Assembly (NCBI GenBank): GCA_030142905.1
Contig: JASJOG010000101.1
Span: forward strand, 1,106,501-1,170,500
DNA from: Heliopora coerulea
Taxonomy: Eukaryota > Cnidaria > Anthozoa > Scleralcyonacea > Helioporidae
Direction: 5' to 3'
Length of the DNA stretch: 64,000 nt
Below the pieces are notes generated by a model, which was given only the letters and a program-made list of their open reading frames with translations, was not told the DNA's origin and did no database searches. The translations under genes and the position numbers were made by a program. Of this stretch, positions 23,201 through 33,443 are shown one piece after another (the stretch's first letter is position 1; each line of letters starts with the position of its first letter).

Positions 23201-24899
23201 TTAGGAAGTGAAAAAGGTTGGCAAATGCCCAAGTTGTGACACACACACACACCTCTCACCCTGGTTAAAATTATTTTACGGACGACTTTGCGGATCAAAG
23301 GAATTTTAACCCTTAATTTCTAACGGTAGCATAAAATCATGATACTATACCATTTAATTGCATTTTATCCATGGCGTCAAGCTTTTTTTTAATTTTTGCT
23401 CTTTCATCAGTCACGAGCTTTCGGTTATCGGCGGGACTGTTGCACAAGGATGGACATGAAGTTAGGTAACGGCAATTATAGGAATCGCACGGTTTAGGCC
23501 TGTAATCTTTACATTTTCTTATTGCGTGGTATACGGTTGAGCCAACACTTAAACCAAAACTCCCAGCAGCGATAAGTCCCAAGCTAGTCCTTATAGCCTG
23601 CCCCCAACCGCCTGAATGTGGAAAAATTGAAAGTTTAAGTTTAACCACAAACCTCCAAAAACACATGAGTTTACACAATTTTCCACCCATTATATGCTTG
23701 GTTAGTACTTACGTTTTTCTCTGGAATGAGGCTGTGAGAGTTGGTTTTCCGAGGCTGAATGAAACAGGGAAAACGTTAGTACGATTTCCCACAAGTGCCA
23801 CAGAAAAAACAACAGGTATTACGCTAACAAAAACCTACGGCAAGAGCCAAGAACACCTGCTTTTTTTCTTTTATCCTCGATGTAAAAAAATTGGCTCCTA
23901 AGCTTGTACTGTAGACTTCAGGTCTCACTAAAATGTCTCACCTGGCACACGTACACCAGTGGCACACAAATTTACGTACATACATAGTATTCCATACATA
24001 CACGCACACATACATACCTACACACATACCTACATACACACCTACATACACACCTACATACATACCTACACACATGCCTACATACACACCTACATACATA
24101 CGTACACACCTACATACCTACACAAATACATGCCTACATACACACCTACATACACACCTACATACATACCTACACACATGCCTACATACACACCTACATG
24201 CACACAAAAATAATGTATCTACCCCGCTCAACCTGCATCCCGCAGTTTGACTGGTAAGACGAACAACTACTGCAATGCCTGGCTACCATCACCAACTGTG
24301 GACCGCTGTTTCGCCCTGCTGGGGCTCGTCAGCACAGTGTTGCTGATGGTAGGACAGCACTTTGAAAAGGTATATAAACATCACAATCTTCAAGATCGGG
24401 TATGGGATATACCACACTGCTGAAATATACGTGCTCACAAAAATAGTGTCGTGTTTATCCTGATTATACATAAATCAGAACTCATCCTCCGACCAAGAAC
24501 AACATTATATAGAAATCAAGTGTTCATTAAAAAAAACAACTCTATTTTTAAAATATTCCGACATTTCCGGGATCCACATCCTTGATCAAAGTAAAAGAAC
24601 GTGCTGCTAACAGGCGTCTTTTAGAGGGTTTGACGAGTTCAAGTTCAAACTATCCAAATCTTCTAAAACGTGAATTTGTAGATCCACATACATATGTATG
24701 CCCTTGTATGTCCTGCTATTGTTATCGATACTGTATCTTCGTGATCATACCTTCCCTTTTTTTCATTGGTACATCTCTATCAACGGTTTCTAATTCGATA
24801 CTTCTTGTGGCCCCCAGATCGTGATTCAAGATCAGAAAAATAGCCAAATATGTAGTTGTGGCGCGGAACATTATTGATGCCCCAGTTAGCGCGAGATCT
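14265..24899 (-). CDS. Unrecognised secreted protein: signal peptide, furin-like site, helical body, five Cys/HTH-like repeats
   Basis: Exons (minus order): 24899-24751 (ATG at 24871-24869), 23754-23713, 23611-23351, 21209-21046, 20552-20379, 18607-18349, 17480-17323, 15416-14265. Every join keeps phase, giving 776 residues. Visible features: an N-terminal hydrophobic signal peptide (MFRATTTYLAIFLI); basic motif REKR (about 52-55), as cut by furin, followed by Gly-rich hydrophobic sequence GWGQAIRTSLGLIAAGSFG; helical segments with hydrophobic stretches near 226-243 (GIFVLSIGIPIATKLF) and 328-344. Residues 542-771 contain five ~40-residue repeats, each with a Cys in the first helix, a turn and usually a Cys after the last helix. 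The family is unknown to me. Two uncertainties remain. The last exon has a strong donor (CAA|GTAAGT) at 14283/14282, so the gene could continue instead of stopping at 14265. Exon 17480 also stays open down to a stop at 17089. A 5' UTR exon should lie upstream of 24900. Confidence 0.68.
14283..14972 (-). other. Five tandem cysteine-bearing helix-turn-helix-like repeats (protein domain region)
   Basis: Within the last exon of the minus-strand gene, five units of ~35-42 residues repeat with a period of 43-51. They share the plan hydrophobic-Cys-x-x, then (K/G)-x-(S/T)-x-x-x-I, then P/G-L-x-x-(T/V)-(V/I), then I-(I/V)-x-x-C. Examples: ICSLHFCKGQNSSTIEKTV with PLATVDYIIKNKC, and ICEKFKCKSFSKTKIARQE with LPLATIEEVTSQC. 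The pattern looks like the trihelical recruitment module of resolvase/transposase HTH domains, but cysteines in a signal-peptide protein suggest a disulfide-stapled extracellular fold. The fifth unit keeps only the first Cys and ends exactly at the possible splice donor. Confidence 0.6.
15847..16280. mobile_element. 434-bp foldback element with ~200-bp arms
   Basis: The left arm opens TTTTACACCTTTTGCTGTTC and the right arm closes with its complement. The arms stay matched through motifs such as ATACATTCATTTTATTCAAT and GTCAACAGACGACC on the way to a central loop near 16060. No coding capacity. It sits in the last intron of the minus-strand gene. Confidence 0.8.
16650..16762 (+). mobile_element. 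Decayed tRNA-like SINE fragment
   Basis: The segment GATCATCAGAAGGTT followed by CGATCCCCGTCTGGGACT is shared with the SINE pair at 55304-55523. It retains a box B-like motif but no convincing box A, so it is a relic. Confidence 0.6.
16765..17089. mobile_element. MITE with ends AAACCNCGTTYACACTGT
   Basis: The left end, AAACCCCGTTTACACTGT, pairs with the right end (complement of ACAGTGTGAACGTGGTTT). GGGCACGGCAC motifs sit inside both ends. The middle carries a TTTAC/TTTACTTTAC tandem tract (16946-17030). The element's edge coincides with the stop codon that closes the open frame continuing past the 17480-17323 exon, so that stop may be element-derived. Confidence 0.65.
17985..18262 (-). mobile_element. 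5'-truncated non-LTR retrotransposon (LINE) 3' end
   Basis: On the minus strand, 18250-18157 encodes IWNGLPLDLRLKKSLNSFRQ-type sequence and then a stop. This resembles the C-terminal end of reverse transcriptase ORFs in CR1/L2-like LINEs. A 3' UTR follows with AATAAAGATGTTACC and TTACC tandem repeats. It is a dead 5'-truncated copy within an intron of the minus-strand gene. Confidence 0.68.
19897..20314. mobile_element. hAT-like MITE with perfect 8-bp target duplication
   Basis: The element begins CAGTGGTGTAGTCC and ends CCACTACACCCCTG, imperfect inverted ends of hAT type. The 8-bp sequence ATGGAAAC directly flanks both sides (19889-19896 and 20315-20322), the duplication length typical of hAT. 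The 418-bp interior has GGGGGGCTCA motifs and no transposase. It lies in the intron next to exon 20552-20379. Confidence 0.85.
21820..21885 (+). repeat. Alternating T-run / G-run tract
   Basis: Runs of 7-9 T alternate with two runs of 8-9 G. It is low complexity and could form G-rich secondary structure. It is also a frequent site of assembly or sequencing error. Confidence 0.7.
22326..22914. mobile_element. Rearranged Tc1/mariner-superfamily transposon remnant
   Basis: Inverted arms of ~115 bp (left from CAGGGTGATTCAAAAA, right ending in its complement) enclose two transposase pieces pointing at each other. On the plus strand from 22522, MATPQQKAFCVLEFAKI resembles the N-terminal start of mariner-like transposases. 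On the minus strand, 22826-22641, LPANIDDMKDRITAAI with LRRVWEEFSYRLDVVR resembles the C-terminal end of the same class. The catalytic DDE core is absent, so the copy cannot move by itself. The convergent layout implies inversion after deletion. Confidence 0.72.
23960..24215 (+). repeat. CACACCTACATACATA-type microsatellite
   Basis: About 250 bp of ACAT/ACAC/CTAC units. The overlapping His/Thr-rich ORFs in several frames are repeat artefacts. It lies in the first intron of the minus-strand gene. Confidence 0.9.
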
Positions 24900-25417
24900 C
24901 TGTTGGAAAAGAAGGAAACATGAAGTCATACGATATCGCCGACAGCCTTCCTCCGTCAATTGTACCAGGGATTTTCTGCTGTGGTACTTGACGTGCTTAC
25001 ATTATCTAACTCGGTAAGTTAATCTTTATTCTTATTGTTGAATTTGAGCTTGGAAGACCAGGGACGGTCATGTTCGTTCTTATTATTCGACTTATGTTGA
25101 ACACAGCCGTTTGAACTAACACGTGGTTCTCGTTCCTCACGCTTAAACTTCTGCTCAATAATGTACCAATACATCTTGAAGTCATTCACACGATGCGACT
25201 GTTCGTCCTCGCGTATCCATTGTTGTGACAGGAGCAAAGTTCCTGCTTACGATTCATCCGCTAATGTAGCAATACGTCCTGAAGACGCTAGTGACTTATT
25301 CGTACACACCACAACTTACAATCGTGTACGACACTTGTAAAGTTCCTCATTTAAGCCGTCCCTAATGTAAGCTGGGTCTTGTGCAAGCCGCATCTTTTGT
25401 CTATCCCGCGACGACGG

Positions 25418-25569
25418 TCGTGGCTAGAAGGTATACCTGGGAAGAAGGATTGGGATTAGGATCAGGGTCAGGGTTAGGATTTGGGTTAGGGTTGGGGCTA
25501 GAACTAACCCTAATCATAACCCCGATCCTAATCCTGATCCTCCTTTTCAGGTACACCTTCTAGCCACGA
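25418..25569. repeat. Palindrome with degenerate telomere-like repeats facing each other
   Basis: Arms TCGTGGCTAGAAGGTATACC and complement enclose GGTTAGGATTTGGGTTAGGG-like sequence, which switches at a centre near 25500 to CCCTAA-type repeats. Metazoan telomeres are TTAGGG repeats. This is an interstitial, imperfect, back-to-back copy. A GGGTTAGG-based satellite or a foldback transposon are alternatives. Confidence 0.7.
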
Positions 25570-27200
25570 TCATCCCACGACCCACGTTAACGGTCTACTG
25601 ATGGTGTGATAATGTCACGTGATTTTTAAATTTTCGATTGATCTCGGTTCGTTGGGATTGGGAAGAGAAGATTACAAACCAGGCATGGTATAAATTTCAG
25701 ACTTACAGAAATTAGAAATGGTTCAATTCTTCGGCTTACCACATTTTAAACTCTGCTTCACAGAAGAGCACACTATGAATTAATCGGCGGCTTTGGTTTG
25801 TTGTTTGAAACATCCCGACAGACACTCTTGGTTCAACGAAGTTCACTCAGGGACTGAATACATGGAAGGATTTCACCCAAAGCAACTGGGAGGACATTTC
25901 AACTCAAAAGCTTAGTTTATGCTGGAACTTTCGTCATATAATAGCAATTTGTTTTGCAAAGAGATCACTTTCTGGGCTAACGCTGAGATTTCAGCGTGGG
26001 CAGGAATTTATCATGTAATCAGCGTCCTTAACAGGGGATGTTAACTCATGCGTTCAATGCAAACTTAAAACTGCATGCGAAAGTAGAAGGGCTAAAATTA
26101 TTTACCAATATGATTACATCTGATTCATAAACAAGCTGTTGGCACAGCTTAGCTTTTTGAAAGAGGAGCAAAACGCACCAATGCGAAACGCGCGCAATTT
26201 TTTTTTCCAAACTTGAAGGCAATTTTTTTTGATGCAGCATTCGTGGTTCCTCTTAAAAGTTGATAACTTTGCATCATTGCATGTGATCTGGAGTGGCTGG
26301 GGGAAAAGTAGAGTGAGCGATGTTTTCATCGTTGAAATACCAGACGATACAACAGCCTAGAGATTAGTGGAGTATAGGTTATTTGGATAAAAATTGTAAG
26401 GATACACAATATCCTATGTAAATAGGGACTATTAAAGTTGTAAAAGAAACTAGTGGCAGCAAAGCACTTGTGTAATTCTTCCAACCTTCAACGGCCATAT
26501 TTGCCTCTGTCAATCTGCGCATTCCTCATACACAAGTGTAAGATACTGTAAAGCTAGTAAGTGTCTCAACTGCAATTGCGTGCCACGTCCACTTAAGGCC
26601 TGATACTTCGTTAAACGATTGTCACTTGGTGGGCAACAAATAAAGGCCAGGTATATCTGAATTGGAGAAATTTAATCTCACTTTTTTTTTTTTTAAACCT
26701 TGGGTAAGTGTTCTTTACCTTTGTTGAAAAACTGCCTTGCTTGTTGCTTGAGGCCTTGCCGTGGGATGTGTCTTGTAGTCTTGTAAACTACTTTTGACTC
26801 AACGGTCAAAAGTGGGCAGTATTTGTAAGCAATTCTTATGCACCTCCTGACGTCACAAGCCACGCCTAAATAACAATGCACTTGCAAGCACCTTGATGTG
26901 TAGCGCGCATATATTGATTACTCTTGTTTCAAATCAAGCGTTAGAATAAATAAAGCATAATGAGGCATCATTTCGTCTGGGGATCAAGATGAGCGTTTAG
27001 AGAGAAGAGCTTTTATTCGTGTTTATGGTTATTTTCTCTGGCGCAGATGTTTTTCAAAAACATTCGTAAAACACAGTGTCAGCTTTGGTTCTTTACGTGC
27101 GCATCCGATATCCATGCCGGAAATACGAAAGAGGTTTACTGAGATAACCTCTTCTCACAGGTCCGCAACCTTTTTTACAACAACAGGGAAAATAAATAAA

Positions 27201-27234
<34 letters not shown>

Positions 27235-29065
27235 GGTAGTCAGAATAACTTACATACTAGTTACGAAGACTACAGCGAGGAAAACAACGCCCTTTGGGGT
27301 TTAATTCCAACGATACCTTTACTAAATTATGAAGCAATCTTTAGGGCTGATTACATAAACAATCAGCCAAAGCCTACCTAAAGTCCTTTTTAGGAATGAT
27401 CTTACTATTACATTGCGAAAATGTCAGCCCGGACTGAAATTCTTCCATGTAACGGCCGATTCGCCTCAATTGTTTTGTCTGTGCGCTAAGATGGTGATGA
27501 TGTTTATGGCCAAGGTGGTATAACGATTGATCGTTCATCGCGCATAACTCGTGCGATGAATAGGAATTCGAAATATTTTCAAAATATTACTGATTCGGTT
27601 ATGGTCTTGAGTTTGGTCTATACGTCTTGGGCTATAAAAATATTTTTTTGAATAATGTATTGCAGAACTGAGATCAAAAAACTCGATTCCTGGGGAACGT
27701 ATTTACTCACGACAATGGTCTGTTCGAAAGTCGACCTTCTACTTCCGTCAGGTAAACTTTGGAATAGTTTCCTTTGGGTTACCAATTACATCAAAATTTT
27801 GGTTGACTGGAATTTTCTTAGTCGCGCTTTTATATCTTGGGCGTAATTCTGATCCTTGTTGACGTCGGTTTGTCTGATTGAAAAATGGAGTTGAGTAAGT
27901 CAGGCTCAACAGTTACCACAGCGCAGTTCATTCGCGACACAGTTTGCGACTCAGCACCAAGTTAATTAGTTGACGGTATATATGAATACCCGCTCTCACT
28001 ACCGTCACATTTAAAGTTGAATGTGATGCATGAAGGCATTCTATAGAGTCTACTTATTTTACGAATAATAACTTGTGTTACTTTGACGGGCTAAGTGAAG
28101 CGTCTCGAAGAATTTTACGCAAATAAATCTTCTGTCATATCACATATGACAAACATGTTAAGGACTACGCCGACATCTGATCTGTGTCGTTTGAAACTTT
28201 TAGGTGCCCAGAACGGATCCGCCAAGAACATGGTTGAAATCAGTAGCACTTCAACTGACTCCGTTCTTTTTTATTTATTTATGAACGTCAGCGGACCGTG
28301 CGCTTGTGTGATATAGTGCTATATATACTACATCAAATAGTGTGGGAAACTCAAACGGCAGAAAAATGTTCATTATCATAACGGTCATCATAATATTGTT
28401 TTTGTGGCAAATTGCAAAGTGAGAGGGTTTGGCGTCATTGCTCTTACATCCCCTGCCAAAGAAATGAAGGATAGCGATAATATATAATTAATGGCTATTT
28501 ATGTCCAGAATTGTAAGTAAGGGAAATGCACGGATGAAATAACACCGATAACGAACGCCACAACTTATGATCGATCAATGAAAGTGATGAAGTCAAGCCG
28601 CATAGAGGGCATGAGTTTTGGGGTCTGTGTCCCCTAACTTTCCAAGACCAACCACTCTATTGCCAGGAAAGTTGAACAGATTATTTAAAAGTGCCTCAGA
28701 ATCAGTGTCAGGGAGCCTATTTGACTAAAATTTTAGAGTTGATTCTCCCCTGTACGTCAAATCTCTCATCTGTACTATGCTTTCCAGCAGGCCCTCTAAC
28801 ATTCTGGTACGACTAAACCTCTGATCAATTATTACTTGATCTTAATTTCGAGGTATTCACTCACTATTGAAGTACTTCGTATAACCATGCAGTAACTTGA
28901 GACAAGCAAAACAATTTCTAAGCAGTTCTTTTGTATTTATACTTTGCTTTGCATCGCGAAAGTACTACAAAAAAGTACTCGAAGATCTGTTGTTCTCGTG
29001 CTGTTTTGGTCACTTTTTTTCATGACATTACAAGATATCATACAACTCTCCTACAAATATCTTAA

Positions 29066-29496
29066 GGCCCTGGCAAACGTCATCAACATTTGCTTCCACA
29101 TTCATTCGATTTTATTGAAATTCGATGTTGAATGTGTTTGCCATGGGTTTTCAACAATATTGAGCAGCGTTGAGAATTGTCGAATGGAGTTTGAGCGTGT
29201 TCAAAACATTTCTTCAACATTTCAGTTGTTTTCGGTATGTCGAATTAGTTTGCCGTATCATTCGACAGACTGTTCAACAAAATTGAACTTGCGCATGCGT
29301 TGTAGTGATGGTTATCATAAACAACATGGCGTGCTTTTTTCAAGATGCGATAACTTTGGGTGAAGCAACTACCAGAACTATACGTAAAAAAACTTCGACG
29401 TTTCGAGCGAAGGCCCTTTCCCAGCGCAATCATTCAACATACTTCAACAAAATCGAACGAATGTTGAAGCAAATGTTGAATATGTTTGCCACGGCC
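29066..29496. mobile_element. MITE with ends GGCCNTGGCAAAC
   Basis: Left end GGCCCTGGCAAACGTCATCA and ATTTGCTTC pair with the right-end complement (GAAGCAAATGTTGAATATG with TTTGCCACGGCC). Many AACATT/AATGTT motifs occur inside. A segment near 29395-29430 (ACGTTTCGAGCGAAGGCCCT) matches the inverted repeat at 30006-30172, suggesting nesting. Confidence 0.65.
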
Positions 29497-30005
29497 TTTA
29501 TGGAGCAAAATTCAATGTTTGAATCAAAGTTCAATCTTGTAGTGCCCAGGATTACTCGTCCACTTCAGAATAGTACAACGATAGAGAAATAGGTAAATAA
29601 AAGTAACGCAATATCACAGAAGGTTCTCATTTTTCCTTCCCCCCCCTACATTTTAGCTTTGTTCAGGATGATGTTTTGAAATTAGTCCATAATTTTGTCT
29701 GGTAGGTGTCATTTTTACGATTAGTTTCCTGGTTTTGACTAAATTGTTGACGAAAATCCCCCACGATTGACCAGAACATGACGTCAAAAGGATTATCCCA
29801 GTCTCATTCTCGGGGTTCGAGACACCTAGCAAAACATCCTTACGGGGTGGTCAGAAGGGATTAGTTTCAGGAACAATTTATTTTCACGCAATGCAACTTG
29901 TCATTCAAATCAGGGAAACCTAAACAAATTACGAACCAGTCCCAAGATCCAACACAACGAACGAGATAAGAATAGAACACCCCGTAGACAGTGATAAATA
30001 AGGTA

Positions 30006-30172
30006 AAAATGTTAAAATGTTGATAACTGTCGTGACCGATCTCAAAGAATATCAACGTTTCGAGCAAAGGCCCTTCATCAGAGAAAGAAATGTGTTCATG
30101 ACAAAGGGCCTTTGCTCGGAACGTTGGAATTGTTTGAGATCGGTCACTGCAGTTATCAACCTTTTAACTTTT
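30006..30172. mobile_element. Short foldback element
   Basis: Arms of ~70 bp: GTTGATAACTGTCGTGACCG at the left and its near-complement at the right, with CGAGCAAAGGCCCTT and AAGGGCCTTTGCTCG around a short loop. No ORF of meaning. Confidence 0.75.
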
Positions 30173-30342
30173 TACAATGAACAAGATTTGTTTAAAAATG
30201 CCTAAATGGTACATTGTCACCAACTTCTATCGGACACTTTGCCACTTAAAAGTGATCCATCCCAGGATTCCAGTGGCCAGGATACCACAAACAAAAGTGC
30301 ATTTTCAACATTCATTTACCACTCCCTGTTAAACCTAAATTT

Positions 30343-30733
30343 ACTATACAGCAAGGTCAGAATGTACACATATTGACTATACAGCAAGATCTGAATGTAC
30401 ACATATCGACTCTATAGCAAAGTCAGAATGTACACATATTGACTATACAGCAAGGTCTGAATGTACACATGTCGACTCTATAGCAAGGTCAGAATGTACA
30501 CATATTGACTATACAGCAAGGTCAGAATGTACACGTATTGACTATACAGCAAGGTCTGAATGTAAACATATCGACCCTATAGCAAGGTCAGAATGTACAC
30601 ATATTGACTATACAGCAAGATCAGAATGTACACATATTGACTCTATAGCAAAGTCACAATGTACACATATTGACTATACAGCTAGATCAGAATGTACACA
30701 TATTGACTCCATAGCAAGGTCACAATGTACACA
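30343..30733 (+). repeat. 33-bp minisatellite, about 12 units
   Basis: The unit is 33 bp, with the constant part GAATGTACACAT spaced exactly 33 bp apart. ACTATACAGCAAGGTC-type and ACTCTATAGCAAAGTC-type variants alternate, which hints at a higher-order two-unit period in part of the array. Confidence 0.9.
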
Positions 30734-32769
30734 GGGTATTGTTTTTGTTCTGGAATAAAATGCCCGACGTATACTTTTACCATGGTCTTACGTATCACAA
30801 TGACAAATGCTGAGACGTTTATTGTGGTTGTGTTGTGTTTCATTGCATGGTTTTATTGTTTCCAGTTTTGGACGTCTTGTGCTTGGTTTCTAAATTTTCT
30901 AGTAGGAAGACGTTCGTGAGTTTTAATATGTTTGACACTGAGTCACATATACCCGTTTCAGACCAACGAGTTTCTCACATTTTACATGTTTAGCAAACTT
31001 GCAACGTCTTTCGCAACATTGTCCTTCTTTTATCAGTGCAGCTGGCAAATTGATGTAACAAGTATTTCTATTATGTGCGTGAAATGCGTCAAAATTCAAA
31101 CTATTGCCAGTCGAATATGGTGCGTTGTGCCTCTCCATGCTTGCCGGTTTACGATTTCTGTTCCAATATTCGCGTATGTATGAGCCAATATCGTTGATAG
31201 TCTGGATTATTCTTCACTGGTTGGAACAATGATCAGTTGACTGTTGAAGCTCTCAGATCGTTCCACATCAATAATTTCGGTCAATTATGCTCCAAGTTCA
31301 CCACATGTGCATGTGAATTTTGGTACCAGCTTCTACTCAATTGTACAATTCGCACAAAAAAAGAACAATTCATAACTTAACGCAGTCCTTGGATATATTT
31401 TTGTTTTCGAAATGAGAGATGCCTTCTGTGCATCTAACCGTCAAAATGTGAAGTGGGTGGTTTTCGTTTAATTCCAAAATGACCAACGAGATAGAGTGGA
31501 ATTTCACAAAGTTCCCACGCTCAGCGGATCGAATAATTTATGGAAGTACTTTCTTTCATGAACATTTTGCCAATGGCTGGGGAAATAAGGAAAGACCAAT
31601 ATCACGATGATCAAGTTAGCAATTGAAGTACCAGGCAGGAAGCATAATTTGAGCTTGTGTTTTAAATGTCTTTTATTCGAATTGCTTGCTGGGCATTTAT
31701 GCTCATTATCAAATTGCGACATTATTAATCATCAAATTACGACATTTCGATACAACGACAGAAATGATAAAACAATACAACCGAACGATACAGCACTACG
31801 GGAGAAGTCTATCTTACAAATCAATTCCAAGTGAAGTACGTCAAGCCAAGTCTTCTAATAATGACTTTGGTCAGTCTCCCTAGATACCCATCAAACCTTT
31901 GGTAATCGGGAACATCCACCAACGGCAAAACGTCATCACTACTTCGTGATATCATGTACCAAATCTTTTTTTTACCAACTAACAAATTTGGCTACGCCAT
32001 GAATCGGCTGAGCAGCTCACTGGTTCAAAGGGTCCCAGTGGACACAAAAACGGGCGCGATATTAAGAGTCCCTTGCTTTCAGTTCTCTATCAATAGCATC
32101 GGCCATGACCGGCGCCTTCCAAACGCAGGTTTGTCTGCTGTCATTTTGCAGTTGATACCTCGCCTTATACGGGAGCATCAAGTTCATGGGCTCACCAATA
32201 TTACTTGTTCTTGATTTACCTGAAATGAAGTTTCATCGTTGGATTGTAAAACCTAAGTGCTCCAGTCAAGTTGATATGTATTTGTCTGTGGTAATCCATG
32301 TGGTCAATTCGTGAAGTGATCCATTAAGACATACAAGTTTTACCACAAGCAGCCCAAATACGTTCTGCAAACTATTTGTAAAATAGTGTGATACTTTGCT
32401 CTTCTTCTAAAATGCTAATGATCGGCAAATAATCGATGACGAACATCACCTTGACGAGTGAAATCGTCCAGCGTTGGCCAGACTGGACTAATGATATCAG
32501 GAAAGAGTCAATTGACGCCTATTTTAAACACAAATTTGTCAATCACAAAGACGAATCGCGTTTCAAAATTTTGTTCAAGTATTGTCTCATTACCTTGCAC
32601 GTTGTAATGTTTGCCTAGGTAAACTGCTGGTTAAACCTCGCTGTCTAACAAATTTTACCACAAACAGCAATAACTGTTCAGAACTGCCAGTTAACCAACG
32701 AAGGATGTTATTTGGGGGGAAAAAAGGAAGAAAAAACCTTTTAAAATTACGCTTGTGTGTCTTATATCA

Positions 32770-32875
32770 GGGTTATAGTCAAGGTTAAAGTTGGAGATTA
32801 CGGTCAGGGTTGGGGCCAGGGCATAGAATTGTTAGGCATGGGTCAGGGTCAGGATTACGGTTGGTGTTACATTTT
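32770..32875 (+). repeat. Degenerate CAGGGT/GGTTA tract
   Basis: Irregular GGTCAGGGT, GGTTATAG and GGTTGG motifs recur over ~100 bp. It resembles the half-array at 25450-25500 but is more decayed. Confidence 0.45.
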
Positions 32876-33443
32876 GTGTTAGGCGTATTGCACTTGATTT
32901 TTTTTTCCTTTTTTTAATGGAACTTATTGTTTAAGATAACTTTCAAGGCTTCACAGTCAAGTATATCGTTAAAAAAGATAAAGAGAAAAATTAAATACAT
33001 TGCGCTATGTGTACATCATGAAACGATAATGAGTATTGTCGTTAATACTGCCTGGTGGAATTGGTGCTAGCGTTATTACCATACTTATTCATTAATCGAA
33101 TACAACAATTTGTTTATACTACTAGCAGACTTTTGTCTCGAAATTATTGACGACGTCATCCCAAATCGTACATCATGTGGCGAGGAGTGATCTTTGGTTT
33201 GTTACATTTGCCCAGAGGTCAAATACTGGTTTCCAGGTTACCGCATCTGTCTTTTTGGTGTTGTTTGGTCATTAATTTGTTTGTATCTGTGGTACATTGA
33301 ACTTCGTCATCTTCTTGGAACGTGAACACGCTCCGTGTGCCATAGCGTTGTATCGTTTTGAAGTTTTCTTCCCGGAAGATCAAACTTTAATGTCTTTTTC
33401 AGTGATTATTACTCGTTTACTTAATTAGAACAAATTTTGTCGC

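Larger units (their letters stand above)
24900..33443. other. Long region without a supported gene
   Basis: About 8.5 kb upstream of both the minus-strand gene and the ANKAR-like gene, so it should hold both promoters and any 5' UTR exons. Contents I can support: telomere-like palindrome (25418-25569), MITE (29066-29496), inverted repeat (30006-30172), minisatellite (30343-30733) and a degenerate CAGGGT tract (32770-32875). Short ORFs (for example 25019-25237 minus, 30725-30919 plus, 31954-32214 plus) show no recognisable domain, signal or splice context. Confidence 0.65.

Noticed and set aside
23933..24250. His/Thr/Tyr-rich ORFs
   Set aside because: Translation of the ACAT/ACAC microsatellite in different frames.
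25019..25237. Minus-strand ORF of 72 codons, hydrophilic, ending by an AATAAA-like sequence
   Set aside because: Could be a terminal exon, but no matching upstream exon or domain was found; it is more likely chance or 5' UTR of the minus-strand gene.
28944..29592. 139- and 95-codon plus-strand ORFs
   Set aside because: Both overlap the MITE at 29066-29496 and show no protein family character.
30343..30733. CRISPR-like array
   Set aside because: The repeats are directly tandem with no unique spacers and the genome is eukaryotic, so it is a minisatellite.
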